Positions 1 to 8,405 of a DNA stretch of 64,000 nt are shown here, in pieces (positions within the stretch are counted from its first letter, which is position 1; every line of letters starts with the position of its first letter). The DNA is from Pseudomonas sp. QS1027 (GTDB taxonomy: Bacteria > Pseudomonadota > Gammaproteobacteria > Pseudomonadales > Pseudomonadaceae). Both the position numbers and the translations under genes were made by a program. The notes beneath the pieces are model-generated. The model did no database searches. It saw nothing but the letters and a program-made list of their open reading frames with translations, and had not been told where the DNA came from. The stretch lies in contig NZ_PHSU01000043.1 in assembly GCF_002814235.1 (NCBI RefSeq), positions 1 to 64,000 of the forward strand, given 5' to 3'.

Positions 1-71
1 GCTTTAAGCACTGCCGGCATTCAGCTTGCCACTCACCGCTCTCACCACCAGTCTAACCCTGACGCCAGACA

Positions 72-161
72 CAAGCCGGCTTGCTGGCGATGGCGATATA
101 TAGGGCGCAGATGATGTGGCGGCGGTACCGGCCTCATCGCCAGCAAGCCGGCTCCTACAGG
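72..161. repeat. REPIN (inverted REP pair)
   Basis: Two REP elements face each other. GCCGGCTTGCTGGCGATG at 75-92 is repeated as its exact reverse complement at 134-151, ending in the usual GGCTCCTACAG. The spacer is about 40 bases. It lies just upstream of the FAD oxidase start. REPINs are known to be abundant, mostly intergenic, in Pseudomonas. Confidence 0.85.
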
Positions 162-203
162 TTTCGCGGTGTTTTCAAGCGGCCATTTCCTTCAGGACCC
201 ACC

Positions 204-1340
204 ATGACAAATCACAACGACATCCTCATTGTCGGCGCTGGCATCCTCGGCCTGTCACACGCCTACGCCGCCGCCCGACGCGGCCTCAAGGTCACGGTCT
301 TCGAGCGCAGCGCCACGCCCCTGGGCGCTTCGGTGCGCAACTTCGGCCAGGCCCTGGTCACCGGCCAGCCGCCGGGCATCATGTCCGAGCTGTCTCGCGC
401 CAGCCGCGACATCTGGGCTCACTGGGCACAACAGGCCGGCTTCGCCCTCAAGCGCAACGGCTCGTACCTGTTCGCCCGCACTGAAGCCGAAGAACATCTG
501 CTGGACGCCTTCTGCGCCGGCCGCGCCGAGGAGCAGGGCTACCGCGTCGAGCTGCTGCGCGGTGCCGCGCTGAACGATCTCTACGGCGGCCAGTTCAGCC
601 ATCACCGCGCCGCGCTGCACGGTCTTGACGACCAGCAGCTTTATTCGCGCGAAGCGATCCCGACGCTGATCGACTACCTGCGCCGCGAACTGGGCGTGAC
701 CTTCCTCTTCTCGACCCTGGTCCGCGAAGTCGAGCCGGGCCAGTTGCACAGCACCGCCGGTACCTTCCACGCCGAACAGATCATCGTCTGTTCCGGCCAC
801 GATTATCAGACCCTGCTGGCCGAACCCATCAGCCAGTTGCAACCGAGCATCTGCCGCCTGCAAATGCTCCGCGCCCGGCCCCAGGTCGAGCTGAACCTGC
901 AACACGCGCTGCTCACCGGCCTCAGCTGCGTGCACTACGGCGCCTTTGCCGATCTGCCGGAGGCGGCGGCCGTCCAGGCCGAGATCCTGCGCGACAGCCC
1001 GCACCTGCACGAACACGGCATTCACCTGTTGATCAGCCCGACACCCTATGGCGACCTGATCATCGGCGACTCCCACCACTACGGCAGCGATGCCTCGCCG
1101 TTCAATGCCGAACAGGTCGATACCTGGCTGCTGGAACTGGCCGAGCAGACCCTGGGCTGCAAGGTACAGGTGCTGGAGCGTTGGCAGGGCGTCTACGGCT
1201 CCAAGGGACCGGGACCCTTTTCGTTCCTCCGCGCCGCGCCAGGCGTGAGTACCGCGCTGATGCACACCGGGGTCGGCATGAGCGTCGGTCCGGCCCTGGC
1301 CGAAGGCAATATCGCCCGTTTGCTGGGGGAGTCGGCATGA
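204..1340 (+). CDS. FAD-dependent oxidoreductase of the phosphonate-associated (TIGR03364) type
   Basis: 378-residue DAO-fold amine oxidase. The N-terminal FAD motif VGAGILG (residues 10-16) is followed by an ERSATPLGASVRNFGQ stretch, and the C-terminal FAD-contact motif MHTGVGMSVGPALAEG is intact. I place the start at ATG 204 because TTCAGGA lies 7-13 bases upstream; an upstream in-frame extension would run through the REPIN. The stop overlaps the next start by 4 bp (ATGA), so the two genes are translationally coupled. Family members sit beside PhnZ-like HD proteins and are thought to oxidise aminoethylphosphonate or N-methylated forms to phosphonoacetaldehyde. The exact substrate here is inferred. 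It could instead be a generic glycine/sarcosine-type oxidase. Confidence 0.82.
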   Translation: MTNHNDILIVGAGILGLSHAYAAARRGLKVTVFERSATPLGASVRNFGQALVTGQPPGIMSELSRASRDIWAHWAQQAGFALKRNGSYLFARTEAEEHLLDAFCAGRAEEQGYRVELLRGAALNDLYGGQFSHHRAALHGLDDQQLYSREAIPTLIDYLRRELGVTFLFSTLVREVEPGQLHSTAGTFHAEQIIVCSGHDYQTLLAEPISQLQPSICRLQMLRARPQVELNLQHALLTGLSCVHYGAFADLPEAAAVQAEILRDSPHLHEHGIHLLISPTPYGDLIIGDSHHYGSDASPFNAEQVDTWLLELAEQTLGCKVQVLERWQGVYGSKGPGPFSFLRAAPGVSTALMHTGVGMSVGPALAEGNIARLLGESA

Positions 1341-1900
1341 AGCCCGTCGAGCAGGTACTGGACGAAGTCTTCGGCCTGTACCAGCAGTTCGGCAACGCCG
1401 ACTACATCGGTGAGCCGGTGTCACAGCTGGAGCATATGTCCCAGGCCGCGCAACTGGCGCTGGCCGAGGGCTTCGATGACGAAGTGGTGCTGGCGGCGTT
1501 CTTCCACGATATCGGGCATATCTGCCCGGCCGGCGAACAGCCGACAGGGGATATGGGCGGTTATGGCGTGGTCAGTCACGAGCGCCTTGGTGCCGACTAC
1601 CTGCGCCGGGCCGGCTTCAGCGAACGGCTGGCGCGGCTGGTGGAGTATCACGTCCAGGCCAAACGTTTTCTGACGTTGCGCGAGCCCGGGTACTACGAGC
1701 GTTTGAGTGAAGCGAGTCGCCGTACCCTGGAGTACCAGGGCGGCGTCATGACGGAGGAAGAGGCCCGGGAGTTTGAGCAGGATCCGCTCTGCGCCGTGAG
1801 CCTGCGGATGCGCCATTGGGACGAGCAGGCCAAGCTTGAGGCCGTGCCGGTGCTCGACCTGCAACTGTTGCGCGACAAGGCGGAGCAGTTCCTACGTTGA
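1337..1900 (+). CDS. PhnZ-like HD-domain diiron oxygenase (phosphonate-associated HDIG protein)
   Basis: 187 residues, the size of PhnZ. The HD core reads FFHDIGH (H57, D58, H61). H33, H81, H105, K109 and an Asp near residue 162 fall where PhnZ has iron and phosphonate ligands, and Y23/E26 match its Tyr-Glu substrate gate. PhnZ is a mixed-valent diiron enzyme that cleaves 1-hydroxy-2-aminoethylphosphonate to glycine and phosphate. Keeping the ligand set argues for a real oxygenase rather than a nucleotide phosphohydrolase. It overlaps the FAD oxidase by 4 bp. No PhnY hydroxylase is visible, so the substrate and the order of steps are uncertain. Cytoplasmic. Confidence 0.82.
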   Translation: MKPVEQVLDEVFGLYQQFGNADYIGEPVSQLEHMSQAAQLALAEGFDDEVVLAAFFHDIGHICPAGEQPTGDMGGYGVVSHERLGADYLRRAGFSERLARLVEYHVQAKRFLTLREPGYYERLSEASRRTLEYQGGVMTEEEAREFEQDPLCAVSLRMRHWDEQAKLEAVPVLDLQLLRDKAEQFLR

Positions 1901-1932
1901 TACCGGCTGAGTGACCACAGGTCCATGCGGAT

Positions 1933-1967
1933 TTGACGCGGGATTCCAGAGACTATTCGGATATAAA
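1933..1967 (+). promoter_or_regulatory. possible promoter region for the peptide-export locus
   Basis: TTGACG at 1933-1938 is a good -35 match. An AT-rich run ATATAAATAAATA follows at 1961-1973, but the spacing to TATAAA (1962-1967) is 23 bases, too long for a normal sigma-70 promoter. The 211-base gap 1901-2111 holds no credible gene and must contain the promoter of the small peptide gene; its exact position is not resolved. Confidence 0.25.
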
Positions 1968-2111
1968 TAAATACGACCTTGGCTGAAGATGGCTCTCGCA
2001 GTTCAAGCACGGCGCGTCGTTGCGCAACTGCCTGAAAGTTCGATTCGACGGTGCTCTCGCCGCACGACTCGATGTTGTCTTCATCCAATAATAATGCCGA
2101 GGTCTACACCA

Positions 2112-2264
2112 ATGCTGGAAGCAACCCAACAAGAAAACACCCTTCAGGAAATGACCCTCGAAGAGACCCAGGACGTTCGTGGTTCCGGGTTCTTCACTGA
2201 TTTCGGTCCGCTCCTCGACCAGGCGGTCGACTGGATCTCCGAAGGCCTGAAGAAAGCCAGCTGA
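2112..2264 (+). CDS. small secreted-peptide precursor with double-glycine-type leader
   Basis: 50 residues, ATG 2112, with GAGGT at 2099-2103 placed 8 bases upstream. Residues 14-25 (MTLEETQDVRGS) fit the leader consensus of peptides cut by C39 peptidases: hydrophobic at -12 (M14), E at -8 (E18), V at -4 (V22), and G-S at -2/-1. Cutting after S25 would release a 25-residue core starting GFFTDFG and ending near E44, K47 and K48. F27, F28, F31, L34, L35, V39, I42 and L46 can fall on one helical face; net charge is about -2. There is no cysteine, so no disulfides. The gene is followed by a REPIN and then the exporter genes. I infer it is the exporter's substrate: a bacteriocin, cytolytic or signalling peptide. 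No family recognised. Confidence 0.75.
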   Translation: MLEATQQENTLQEMTLEETQDVRGSGFFTDFGPLLDQAVDWISEGLKKAS

Positions 2265-2296
2265 TCCCGCTGCCAGGGCGATAGCTATCGCCCATT

Positions 2297-2380
2297 GCAG
2301 GAGCCGGCTTGCCGGTGATGGCGTCCGGATGGGCAACGCGAGACCTGACGGCTTCATCGCCAGACAGCCGGCTCCTGCAG
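2297..2380. repeat. REPIN inside the peptide-export locus
   Basis: The outer arms are GCAGGAGCCGGCTTGCCGG (from 2297) and the opposing CCAGACAGCCGGCTCCTGCAG ending at 2380. They fold as a pair around a 30-40 base spacer. It sits between the peptide stop (2264) and the membrane-fusion start (2460). A stable structure here could protect the peptide mRNA and reduce read-through, giving more substrate than exporter (inference). Confidence 0.8.
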
Positions 2381-2459
2381 GGTGTGTTGTTTCCTCAGAG
2401 TTGTATTCCCTCACTGGCGCGAGCCCTGTCGCGTCGGTTGCCATGCACGAGTTCCCCCT

Positions 2460-3740
2460 ATGCTTGAATTGGGCAAGGTCGCGCCGCGAGCGGCGCTGGC
2501 ACCTGTGGTCTTTGCCTGGTTCGTCTGCCTGTTTTTCGCCGGTGGCCTGGTCTTGCTGTTTATCGGCAACTACGCGAAGAAAGAAGATGTCCAGGGCCGG
2601 ATCCTGACCCGCGATGTGGTCCGCATCACCAGTGAACGCCCGGCCCATATCCGCGAGGTACTGGTCGAGGCCGGTGATTCGGTGAGCAAGGACCAGCCCC
2701 TGGTGCGCATCCGCGCCCTGGAGCCGGAAAGTTTCAACGAAGGCAGCGACAAACCCCTTTCCGCCCAAAGCGCCGAGCGCCTGGGCAGCCTGCTGGACGA
2801 TGCCACGGGCGACGAAACCCAGGCTCGTTCGGCCCACGAGACCCAGAAGAAACTCCTGAAATTGCAGATCGAGCAACTGCACAAGGATCTGCAACTCACC
2901 GCCACCATCAAGCGTTCGATCCAGCGTCGGGCCGCGATTGCCCAGGAGAATCGCCAGCGTCATGAACGACTGGCGGCCGAAGGCGCGGTGTCCGTGGCGG
3001 CGCTGAACGAGGCGATCGTCAAGCACGAGGCGGTGCTCCAGGACCTGGCAAACAACGACCTGGCCCAGGCCAGCGCGCAGCAACGCATCCTCGAACTGGA
3101 GCAGCGCGCCAGCGAGGCCGATCACACCCTCACCAGCCGCCTCAGCGACCTCGCCCGGCAACGCCACGAGCTGCGCGAACGCCTCGAAAATCTCAACAAG
3201 AGCCAGGAATATGTCCTGCTGTCACCCGTCGAAGGAGTGGTCGATGCCGTCTCGGTGTTCCCCGGCGCCCGCGCCCAGGGCGGTCAGCCGATGATGTTGC
3301 TGCGCATCAGCCGGGCGCTGCACGAGGCGCCGGTGGTGGTCCTCGATGTCAGTCCGGCGGCCATCGGTTTTGCCGGCGCCGGCACCGAAGTCATCGTGCG
3401 GGTCGATGCGTTTCCCTATGAGCGTTACGGCGTGATCAAGGGGCAGATCGTCCGTAGCACCGCCAGTACTTATCTGGAGGCCCCGCCCGGTGCCAGGACC
3501 GATGGCGAGGAACCGGGGCCGACCTATCGGGCCGAGGTGAAGCTCGACTTTTCCGACCCGCGCACCAAGATCCGCCAGGATTGGCTCAAGGACGGCATGA
3601 CCCTCAGCGGCTCGTTGCGCCTGGAACGCCTGAACCTGATGGAGTGGCTGTTCCTGCCGGTGCTCCGTGGGCTGGCGGGCAATCCGGACTATCTGCCGGC
3701 GCTGGGCACTCCGGCGCGGCCTGTGGATAAGTCGGCATGA
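2460..3740 (+). CDS. HlyD-family membrane fusion protein of the peptide exporter
   Basis: 426 residues. One N-terminal membrane segment spans about residues 12-37 (VVFAWFVCLFFAGGLVLLF). After it come a half-lipoyl motif (VLVEAGDSVSKDQPLVRI), a long Glu/Arg/Gln-rich helical hairpin (about 95-270), the second half-lipoyl motif (LLSPVEGVVDAVSVFPGA) and a beta-barrel C-terminal part. This is the layout of type I secretion adaptors that bridge the inner-membrane ABC exporter and the outer-membrane channel. I chose ATG 2460, the first Met before the membrane anchor; the ribosome site there is weak. Its stop overlaps the ABC gene by 4 bp (ATGA). Confidence 0.88.
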   Translation: MLELGKVAPRAALAPVVFAWFVCLFFAGGLVLLFIGNYAKKEDVQGRILTRDVVRITSERPAHIREVLVEAGDSVSKDQPLVRIRALEPESFNEGSDKPLSAQSAERLGSLLDDATGDETQARSAHETQKKLLKLQIEQLHKDLQLTATIKRSIQRRAAIAQENRQRHERLAAEGAVSVAALNEAIVKHEAVLQDLANNDLAQASAQQRILELEQRASEADHTLTSRLSDLARQRHELRERLENLNKSQEYVLLSPVEGVVDAVSVFPGARAQGGQPMMLLRISRALHEAPVVVLDVSPAAIGFAGAGTEVIVRVDAFPYERYGVIKGQIVRSTASTYLEAPPGARTDGEEPGPTYRAEVKLDFSDPRTKIRQDWLKDGMTLSGSLRLERLNLMEWLFLPVLRGLAGNPDYLPALGTPARPVDKSA

Positions 3741-5902
3741 GCCGGCTCAAGCAATCGCTGCGCGAGGCCCTGGCCCGTTCGCGGCAGTTGTTCCAGCGCA
3801 CGGTCCCGGTGATTCTCCAGGACGAAATGTCCGAATGCGGCATGGCCTCGATTGCCATGGTCGCCGGTTATCACGGCAAGGCCCTGAGCCTGCGCGAGAT
3901 GCGCCAGCGCTACCGGGTGGCGCGGGACGGCATGTCGCTGTTCCAGGTGATCAAGGTCAGCGAGGAACTGGGTTTCAGTTGTCGCCCGCTGCGCTTGCAA
4001 CTGCACGACGTACGGCAACTGCGCGCACCGTCGATCCTGTTCTGGAACAACATGCACTTCGTCGTGCTGCAATCCACCAACCGCCAGGGACTGCATATCG
4101 TCGATCCGGCGGTGGGGCGACGCTTCTATACCTGGGAAGAAGCGCTGTCGATGTTCAGTGGCGCGGCCCTGGAAATGCTCCCGGGGCTGGGCTTCACCAC
4201 CCAGGTCCGTCGGCGCGTTCCCGGTACCTTCGGTCCGCTCGGCGTCCTGCGCAAAAACACCTGGTTGTTGCGCTACCTGGTGCCCATGGGCCTGCTGTCG
4301 GTGGTCGGCTACTTCGGCGCCATCGCCGCGCCCAAACTGTTCTCCCTGACCATCGATGAAGTGGTGGCGAAGAACGATGAGGATTTCCTCTTTCTGATCC
4401 TCTATGTCTTTGGCGGGATCTTTCTGTTCAAGAGCCTCGCCGCCTGGCTGCGGGCGGTCCTCGACATGCGCCTGCGCATCGCCCTGAGCCAGGACCTGTC
4501 CACCGGGGTTATCGCCTGGCTGCTGCGCCTGCCGGTGAGCTACTTCGAACGCCGCGCGCCCGGCGATATCCTGCGGCGGACCCAGGCCACCGACAAAGCG
4601 TTCGTGCAGTTCACCGCCGGCTGGATGGACATCGCCATCGACCTGGCCTTCGGGGTGGCGTTCCTCGCGCTGATGGCCTTGATCAACGCCAAGCTGGCGG
4701 CCCTGTCGCTGCTGTTGTGCCTGCTGTTCTTTGTCTTTCGCGGCGTGACCCTGCCGGTCATGGAGAAACACCACAAGACCTCGATCGAAGCCGAAACGGC
4801 GCGCAACGTGACCCTGCTCGGCACCCTGGGCAATGTCGAGTCGATGAAACTCTACAACTACGAGGCGGCGAAGCTGGCGAACTGGAGCAACCAGCACACC
4901 GACACCGAAATGGCCCGCGCCGGCGTCCAGCGTTTGCAGGCGATGAACCAGGTGGTGCATGAAGGGCTGTCCCATGGTCATTCGCTGCTGGTCAGCGCCC
5001 TCGGTGCGTTGGCCGTGCTCCACGGCGAGAACAGCGTCGGCGACCTGTTCGCCTTTGTCCTCTACAAGGACATGTTCATGGGCTGTGCGCTGAAGGTGGT
5101 CGACAGCTACATGAACCTGCGGCTGGTGAAGGTCGAGCTCAAGCGGGTCGAGGAAATCGTCGATGAGCCGGTCGAGCAGGTGGAGTCGAGCGTGTACAGC
5201 GCCGATCCCCTCGGCCAGCATCAGCCCTTGCGCTCGATCCAGATCGAAGGCGCACGCTTTCGCTACAGCTCGTTCGACCGGCCGACCTTCGAGGACCTGA
5301 GTTTCAGCCTGGAAGGCCCGTGCCGTCGCATCGCAATATTCGGCCCTTCGGGCTGCGGCAAGAGCACCTTCCTGAAAGTGCTCGCCGGGTTCTATGCCCT
5401 GGACACCGGGCGCTTCAGGATCAATGGCCAGGCGATGCGGCATTTCGGTTTGCGCCGCTATCGCCAGAGCGTGGCCTATGTCACGGCCCACGATGAAATC
5501 ATCGCCGGGACGGTGATCGAGAACATCCTGATGGACAGCGACCCGCTGGACGGCACGCGTTTGCAGAGCTGTGTCGAGCAGGCCGGGTTGTTGGAAAGCA
5601 TCCTGAAACTGAGCAACGGCTTCAACACCTTGCTCGGGCCCATGGGTGTGCAATTGTCCTCGGGCCAGAAGCAACGTTTGCTGATTGCCCGGGCGCTGTA
5701 TCGGCGCCCGGAGCTGTTGTTGCTCGATGAGCCGACTTCCCACCTGGACCCCAGCGCCCGTGATGTGATTATCGAGACCGTGCGCCGCTTGCCCATGCTC
5801 TGCGTGATCGTGACCCACGACAAGGCCGTGGCCCTGGCCTGCGACACGGTGCTGCTGATGCACCAGGGGCGTTTGCGGCCCCTGGCCGGCGCGCCGCGAT
5901 GA
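3737..5902 (+). CDS. C39 peptidase-containing ABC exporter (PCAT)
   Basis: 721 residues in three parts. The N-terminal C39 peptidase (about 20-150) has a full catalytic set: Q28 (ILQDEMSECG), C34, H107 (NNMHFVV) and D123 (IVDPAVG). A six-helix membrane domain spans about 165-460. The C-terminal ATPase has Walker A GPSGCGKST (about 535-543), signature LSSGQ (about 639), Walker B LLLLDEP and an H-loop in VTHD. PCATs cut double-glycine leaders and export the released peptide in one step. The intact Cys/His means it is predicted to be proteolytically active, unlike HlyB-type exporters with dead C39 domains. It overlaps both neighbours by 4 bp. The peptide at 2112-2264 is the only plausible cargo seen nearby. 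Confidence 0.93.
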   Translation: MSRLKQSLREALARSRQLFQRTVPVILQDEMSECGMASIAMVAGYHGKALSLREMRQRYRVARDGMSLFQVIKVSEELGFSCRPLRLQLHDVRQLRAPSILFWNNMHFVVLQSTNRQGLHIVDPAVGRRFYTWEEALSMFSGAALEMLPGLGFTTQVRRRVPGTFGPLGVLRKNTWLLRYLVPMGLLSVVGYFGAIAAPKLFSLTIDEVVAKNDEDFLFLILYVFGGIFLFKSLAAWLRAVLDMRLRIALSQDLSTGVIAWLLRLPVSYFERRAPGDILRRTQATDKAFVQFTAGWMDIAIDLAFGVAFLALMALINAKLAALSLLLCLLFFVFRGVTLPVMEKHHKTSIEAETARNVTLLGTLGNVESMKLYNYEAAKLANWSNQHTDTEMARAGVQRLQAMNQVVHEGLSHGHSLLVSALGALAVLHGENSVGDLFAFVLYKDMFMGCALKVVDSYMNLRLVKVELKRVEEIVDEPVEQVESSVYSADPLGQHQPLRSIQIEGARFRYSSFDRPTFEDLSFSLEGPCRRIAIFGPSGCGKSTFLKVLAGFYALDTGRFRINGQAMRHFGLRRYRQSVAYVTAHDEIIAGTVIENILMDSDPLDGTRLQSCVEQAGLLESILKLSNGFNTLLGPMGVQLSSGQKQRLLIARALYRRPELLLLDEPTSHLDPSARDVIIETVRRLPMLCVIVTHDKAVALACDTVLLMHQGRLRPLAGAPR

Positions 5903-6912
5903 ATCCGTTTCGTCCAGGTTGGCCGATCCGCCGCTGGTTGTGGTGGATGCGCTGCAAGGCCGGGTTGCGCGCGCGTCTGCTGAAAGGGCTGGCGCCGATC
6001 TTTCGATTGAAGGTCGCACAGCGTTGCTTGCCGCTGTTGCCGGCCATGCTGCTGCGGCTGCCCTCGGCGTGGCGTGGCGCGGACTACAACGCCTGTCGAC
6101 AGAACCTCGAACTGTTCGGACTGGAACCCCGCGCCTGTCGGCTGCTGGCTTGTCGCTACGGTGCCATCCAGTTGCAGTGCGCTATCTATCAGAGGCTTTA
6201 CCCACGCCATCATCCCGAGCGCTTGCGCGCCTGGATTCGTGCGATCGCCTGGAACGATCCCCGGCAACACTGGCCGCGCACGCGGGTGCGTTCGACGATC
6301 ATCGTGCTGGCCCACACGGGGGAATACTGGATGGCGGTGGCCTGCATCATCGAACGTTGCCCACCACCGAAGCGTTTCATCATTCCGATCTGGAACTTCA
6401 ACGATCCCCTGACCCGACGCTCCCTCAAGAGCCTGGAGGCTTTCGGGCACCGCGTGGATATTCTCGACAGCAACGCGCCGAAGACCGCGCTGGCGATTGC
6501 CCGGGCGCTCAAGCGTGGCGACCAGGTGATCATCTTTGCCGACCTGCCGGTGAGTTTCGGCGGCGTGCGTTCCGGCGAGCCGGTGGACGGCCGGCTGTTT
6601 GGCCGCGCCGCGCAATTCGTCAAAGGGCCGATGTTCCTGGCGGCGAAAATGAAGTGCGACGTGCTGCTGGCGGGGCATCGTGCCGAGCTTGGCGGCTGTG
6701 GTGAGCTGCATGTGATCCAGTGGATCACCCGCGCCGCCGCGCCGCAGATGCAGGCGCAATGGGCCCTGGCGATGGAGTCGTTCATTGCCGAGGCCCCCGA
6801 GCACTGGTTCTACCTGTCACGGCTGGAAGCCTTCTATCAGCGACAGAAGACTTCGGACGAGAAGGCCTCGGGACTGCCGGGTCTGCTGCAACGGCGGGGG
6901 CTTGGAGGATGA
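5899..6912 (+). CDS. LpxL/HtrB-like acyltransferase embedded in the exporter operon
   Basis: 337 residues, rich in Arg, Trp and Cys, with a basic N-terminus and no clear membrane helix. The second half follows the lysophospholipid/lipid A acyltransferase pattern: IVLAHTGEYWMA (H139), then ADLPVSFGG, then RLFGRAAQFVKGPMFLAAKM, matching the D-Q-P, P-F-F-G-R and G-x-x-x-L-A blocks of LpxL. The usual catalytic HX4(D/E) is not kept: position +5 from H139 is W144, and the acid nearest H139 is E142 at +3. Flanked by 4-bp overlaps on both sides, it is co-translated with the exporter. I infer it may acylate the exported peptide or a lipid partner; a merely scaffolding or degenerate role is possible. 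Confidence 0.7.
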   Translation: MNPFRPGWPIRRWLWWMRCKAGLRARLLKGLAPIFRLKVAQRCLPLLPAMLLRLPSAWRGADYNACRQNLELFGLEPRACRLLACRYGAIQLQCAIYQRLYPRHHPERLRAWIRAIAWNDPRQHWPRTRVRSTIIVLAHTGEYWMAVACIIERCPPPKRFIIPIWNFNDPLTRRSLKSLEAFGHRVDILDSNAPKTALAIARALKRGDQVIIFADLPVSFGGVRSGEPVDGRLFGRAAQFVKGPMFLAAKMKCDVLLAGHRAELGGCGELHVIQWITRAAAPQMQAQWALAMESFIAEAPEHWFYLSRLEAFYQRQKTSDEKASGLPGLLQRRGLGG

Positions 6913-8288
6913 GGTGTTATCTGGGACTGCTGGTCTTGCTGTTGGCGGGGTGTTCGTTTATCCCCGACTATCAGCGGCCGTCGTCGAACGTGGCCGAGCA
7001 CTGGCGTGACCCGGGCTCGCAGGGCGATGCCGCGCCGTTACCGGACTGGCGCACGGTTTTTCTCGATCCCGAGCTGCAAGCACTGATCGAACTGGCGCGG
7101 GTCCACAACCATGATCTGCAGGTGGCCGTCTTGCGCATCGACGAGGCGCGGGCGCTGTATGGGATTTCCGCCGCCGAGCAATGGCCTGGCGGCGGGATTG
7201 ACGGCTCGGTACAACGGCAGAAGATTTCCGCTGCGGACTCTCCCATCGGAAAATCGGTGATTCGCGAGCAAGGGCAGTTCCGGCTGGGGATCACGGCTTT
7301 TGAGCTGGATCTCTGGGGCCGGGTCCGGGCGTTGAAAACCGAAGCCGGGCAACGCCTGGTGGCCCGTGAGGAAGATGCCCTGAGCGTGCAGATCGGTCTG
7401 GTCGGCGAGGTGGCGACGGCTTACTACGAGCACCGTGCCTACCTTGAATTGCACCGGCAGAACCGGCAGTTGCTGGAGCGGGCGGGGGAGTCGAAACGCC
7501 TGATCGCTCGCCGCCAGGAATTCGGACTGGCGAGCGAGCTGGAGTTGCGCCAGGCCGATACGCTGGCCCTGACCCTGGAGGCCGAGATGGCCGAGGCGGC
7601 CCGGCAACAGGGGCTGGCGCTGAACCGCCTGGAATTGCTGGTGGGCACGACGATTGATCCTGCGCGGTTGTCCGCCTGGGAATGGAACGAAGGGCCGCGG
7701 TTGCCGGAGATCGCCCCGGGCCTGCCTTCCGAGTTGTTGGTGCGTCGCCCGGATATTCGCGCCGCCGAGGCCCGGCTCCAGGCTTTCAACGCCAATATCG
7801 GGGCCGCCCGGGCGGCCTTTCTGCCGAGCATTTCCCTGACCGGTTTCTTCGGCGCCAGCAGCCCGCAGTTGAGTGAACTGTTTTCCGGCGAGGCCAAGGG
7901 CTGGTCCTTCACTCCCGCCGTGACTTTGCCGCTGTTCGATATCGGTCGACGCTTCACGCAGCTCGAACTGTCGAAGGTGCAGCGTGATATCGCCGTCGTC
8001 GAGTATCAGCGTTCGATCCAGCAGGCCTTTCGTGAAGTGGCCGACGCATTGGGTTCGAACGAACCGCTCAATCGGCAGCTCGATGCGCAGCAACGGCTGG
8101 TGCTGAACGAATCGCGCCGCGTCGAGTTGGCGCAACTGCTCCATCAGGATGGCTTGAACAGCTACCTCGAAGTGCTCGACGCCCAGCGCGGCCTGAGCAC
8201 GGCACGACAAGCGCTGATCCGGACCCGCCTGTTGCAGGTGAGCAATCGCATCGCCCTGTACAAGAGCCTGGGCGGTGGTTGGTCCTGA
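6909..8288 (+). CDS. NodT/TolC-type outer membrane efflux lipoprotein
   Basis: 459 residues. The start at 6909 overlaps the acyltransferase by 4 bp and opens directly into a lipoprotein signal with lipobox LLAGC (Cys16). The rest is the duplicated outer-membrane-factor domain: two long helical hairpins with the conserved segments ITAFELDLWGRV and LPSISLTGFFGASS, plus LLVRRPDIRAAEARLQAFNANIGAARAAF split around them. It forms the outer-membrane channel that completes a tripartite exporter with the fusion protein and the ABC protein. Last gene of the coupled group. NodT types also serve drug efflux, but the context points to peptide export. Confidence 0.9.
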   Translation: MRCYLGLLVLLLAGCSFIPDYQRPSSNVAEHWRDPGSQGDAAPLPDWRTVFLDPELQALIELARVHNHDLQVAVLRIDEARALYGISAAEQWPGGGIDGSVQRQKISAADSPIGKSVIREQGQFRLGITAFELDLWGRVRALKTEAGQRLVAREEDALSVQIGLVGEVATAYYEHRAYLELHRQNRQLLERAGESKRLIARRQEFGLASELELRQADTLALTLEAEMAEAARQQGLALNRLELLVGTTIDPARLSAWEWNEGPRLPEIAPGLPSELLVRRPDIRAAEARLQAFNANIGAARAAFLPSISLTGFFGASSPQLSELFSGEAKGWSFTPAVTLPLFDIGRRFTQLELSKVQRDIAVVEYQRSIQQAFREVADALGSNEPLNRQLDAQQRLVLNESRRVELAQLLHQDGLNSYLEVLDAQRGLSTARQALIRTRLLQVSNRIALYKSLGGGWS

Positions 8289-8405
8289 GTGTTGCCGTGT
8301 CCCTCGACACAGAGCGCGGTTTCGCACACAGGCTCAGGAATCCTGGTCTGGTGGCTGAAAGATGCGCTGCACTAAGGTGGTGGCTCACATGGAAAGGAGT
8401 TTTTT

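Noticed and set aside
3689..6019. 776-codon reverse-strand open frame opposite the PCAT gene
   Set aside because: It mirrors the PCAT coding strand in a GC-rich genome, has no ribosome site or recognisable domain, and would conflict with strong homology on the forward strand.
8289..8405. Immunity gene for the secreted peptide between the channel gene and the EF-hand protein
   Set aside because: Only 117 bases and no open frame with a start and ribosome site; none was found elsewhere in the locus either.
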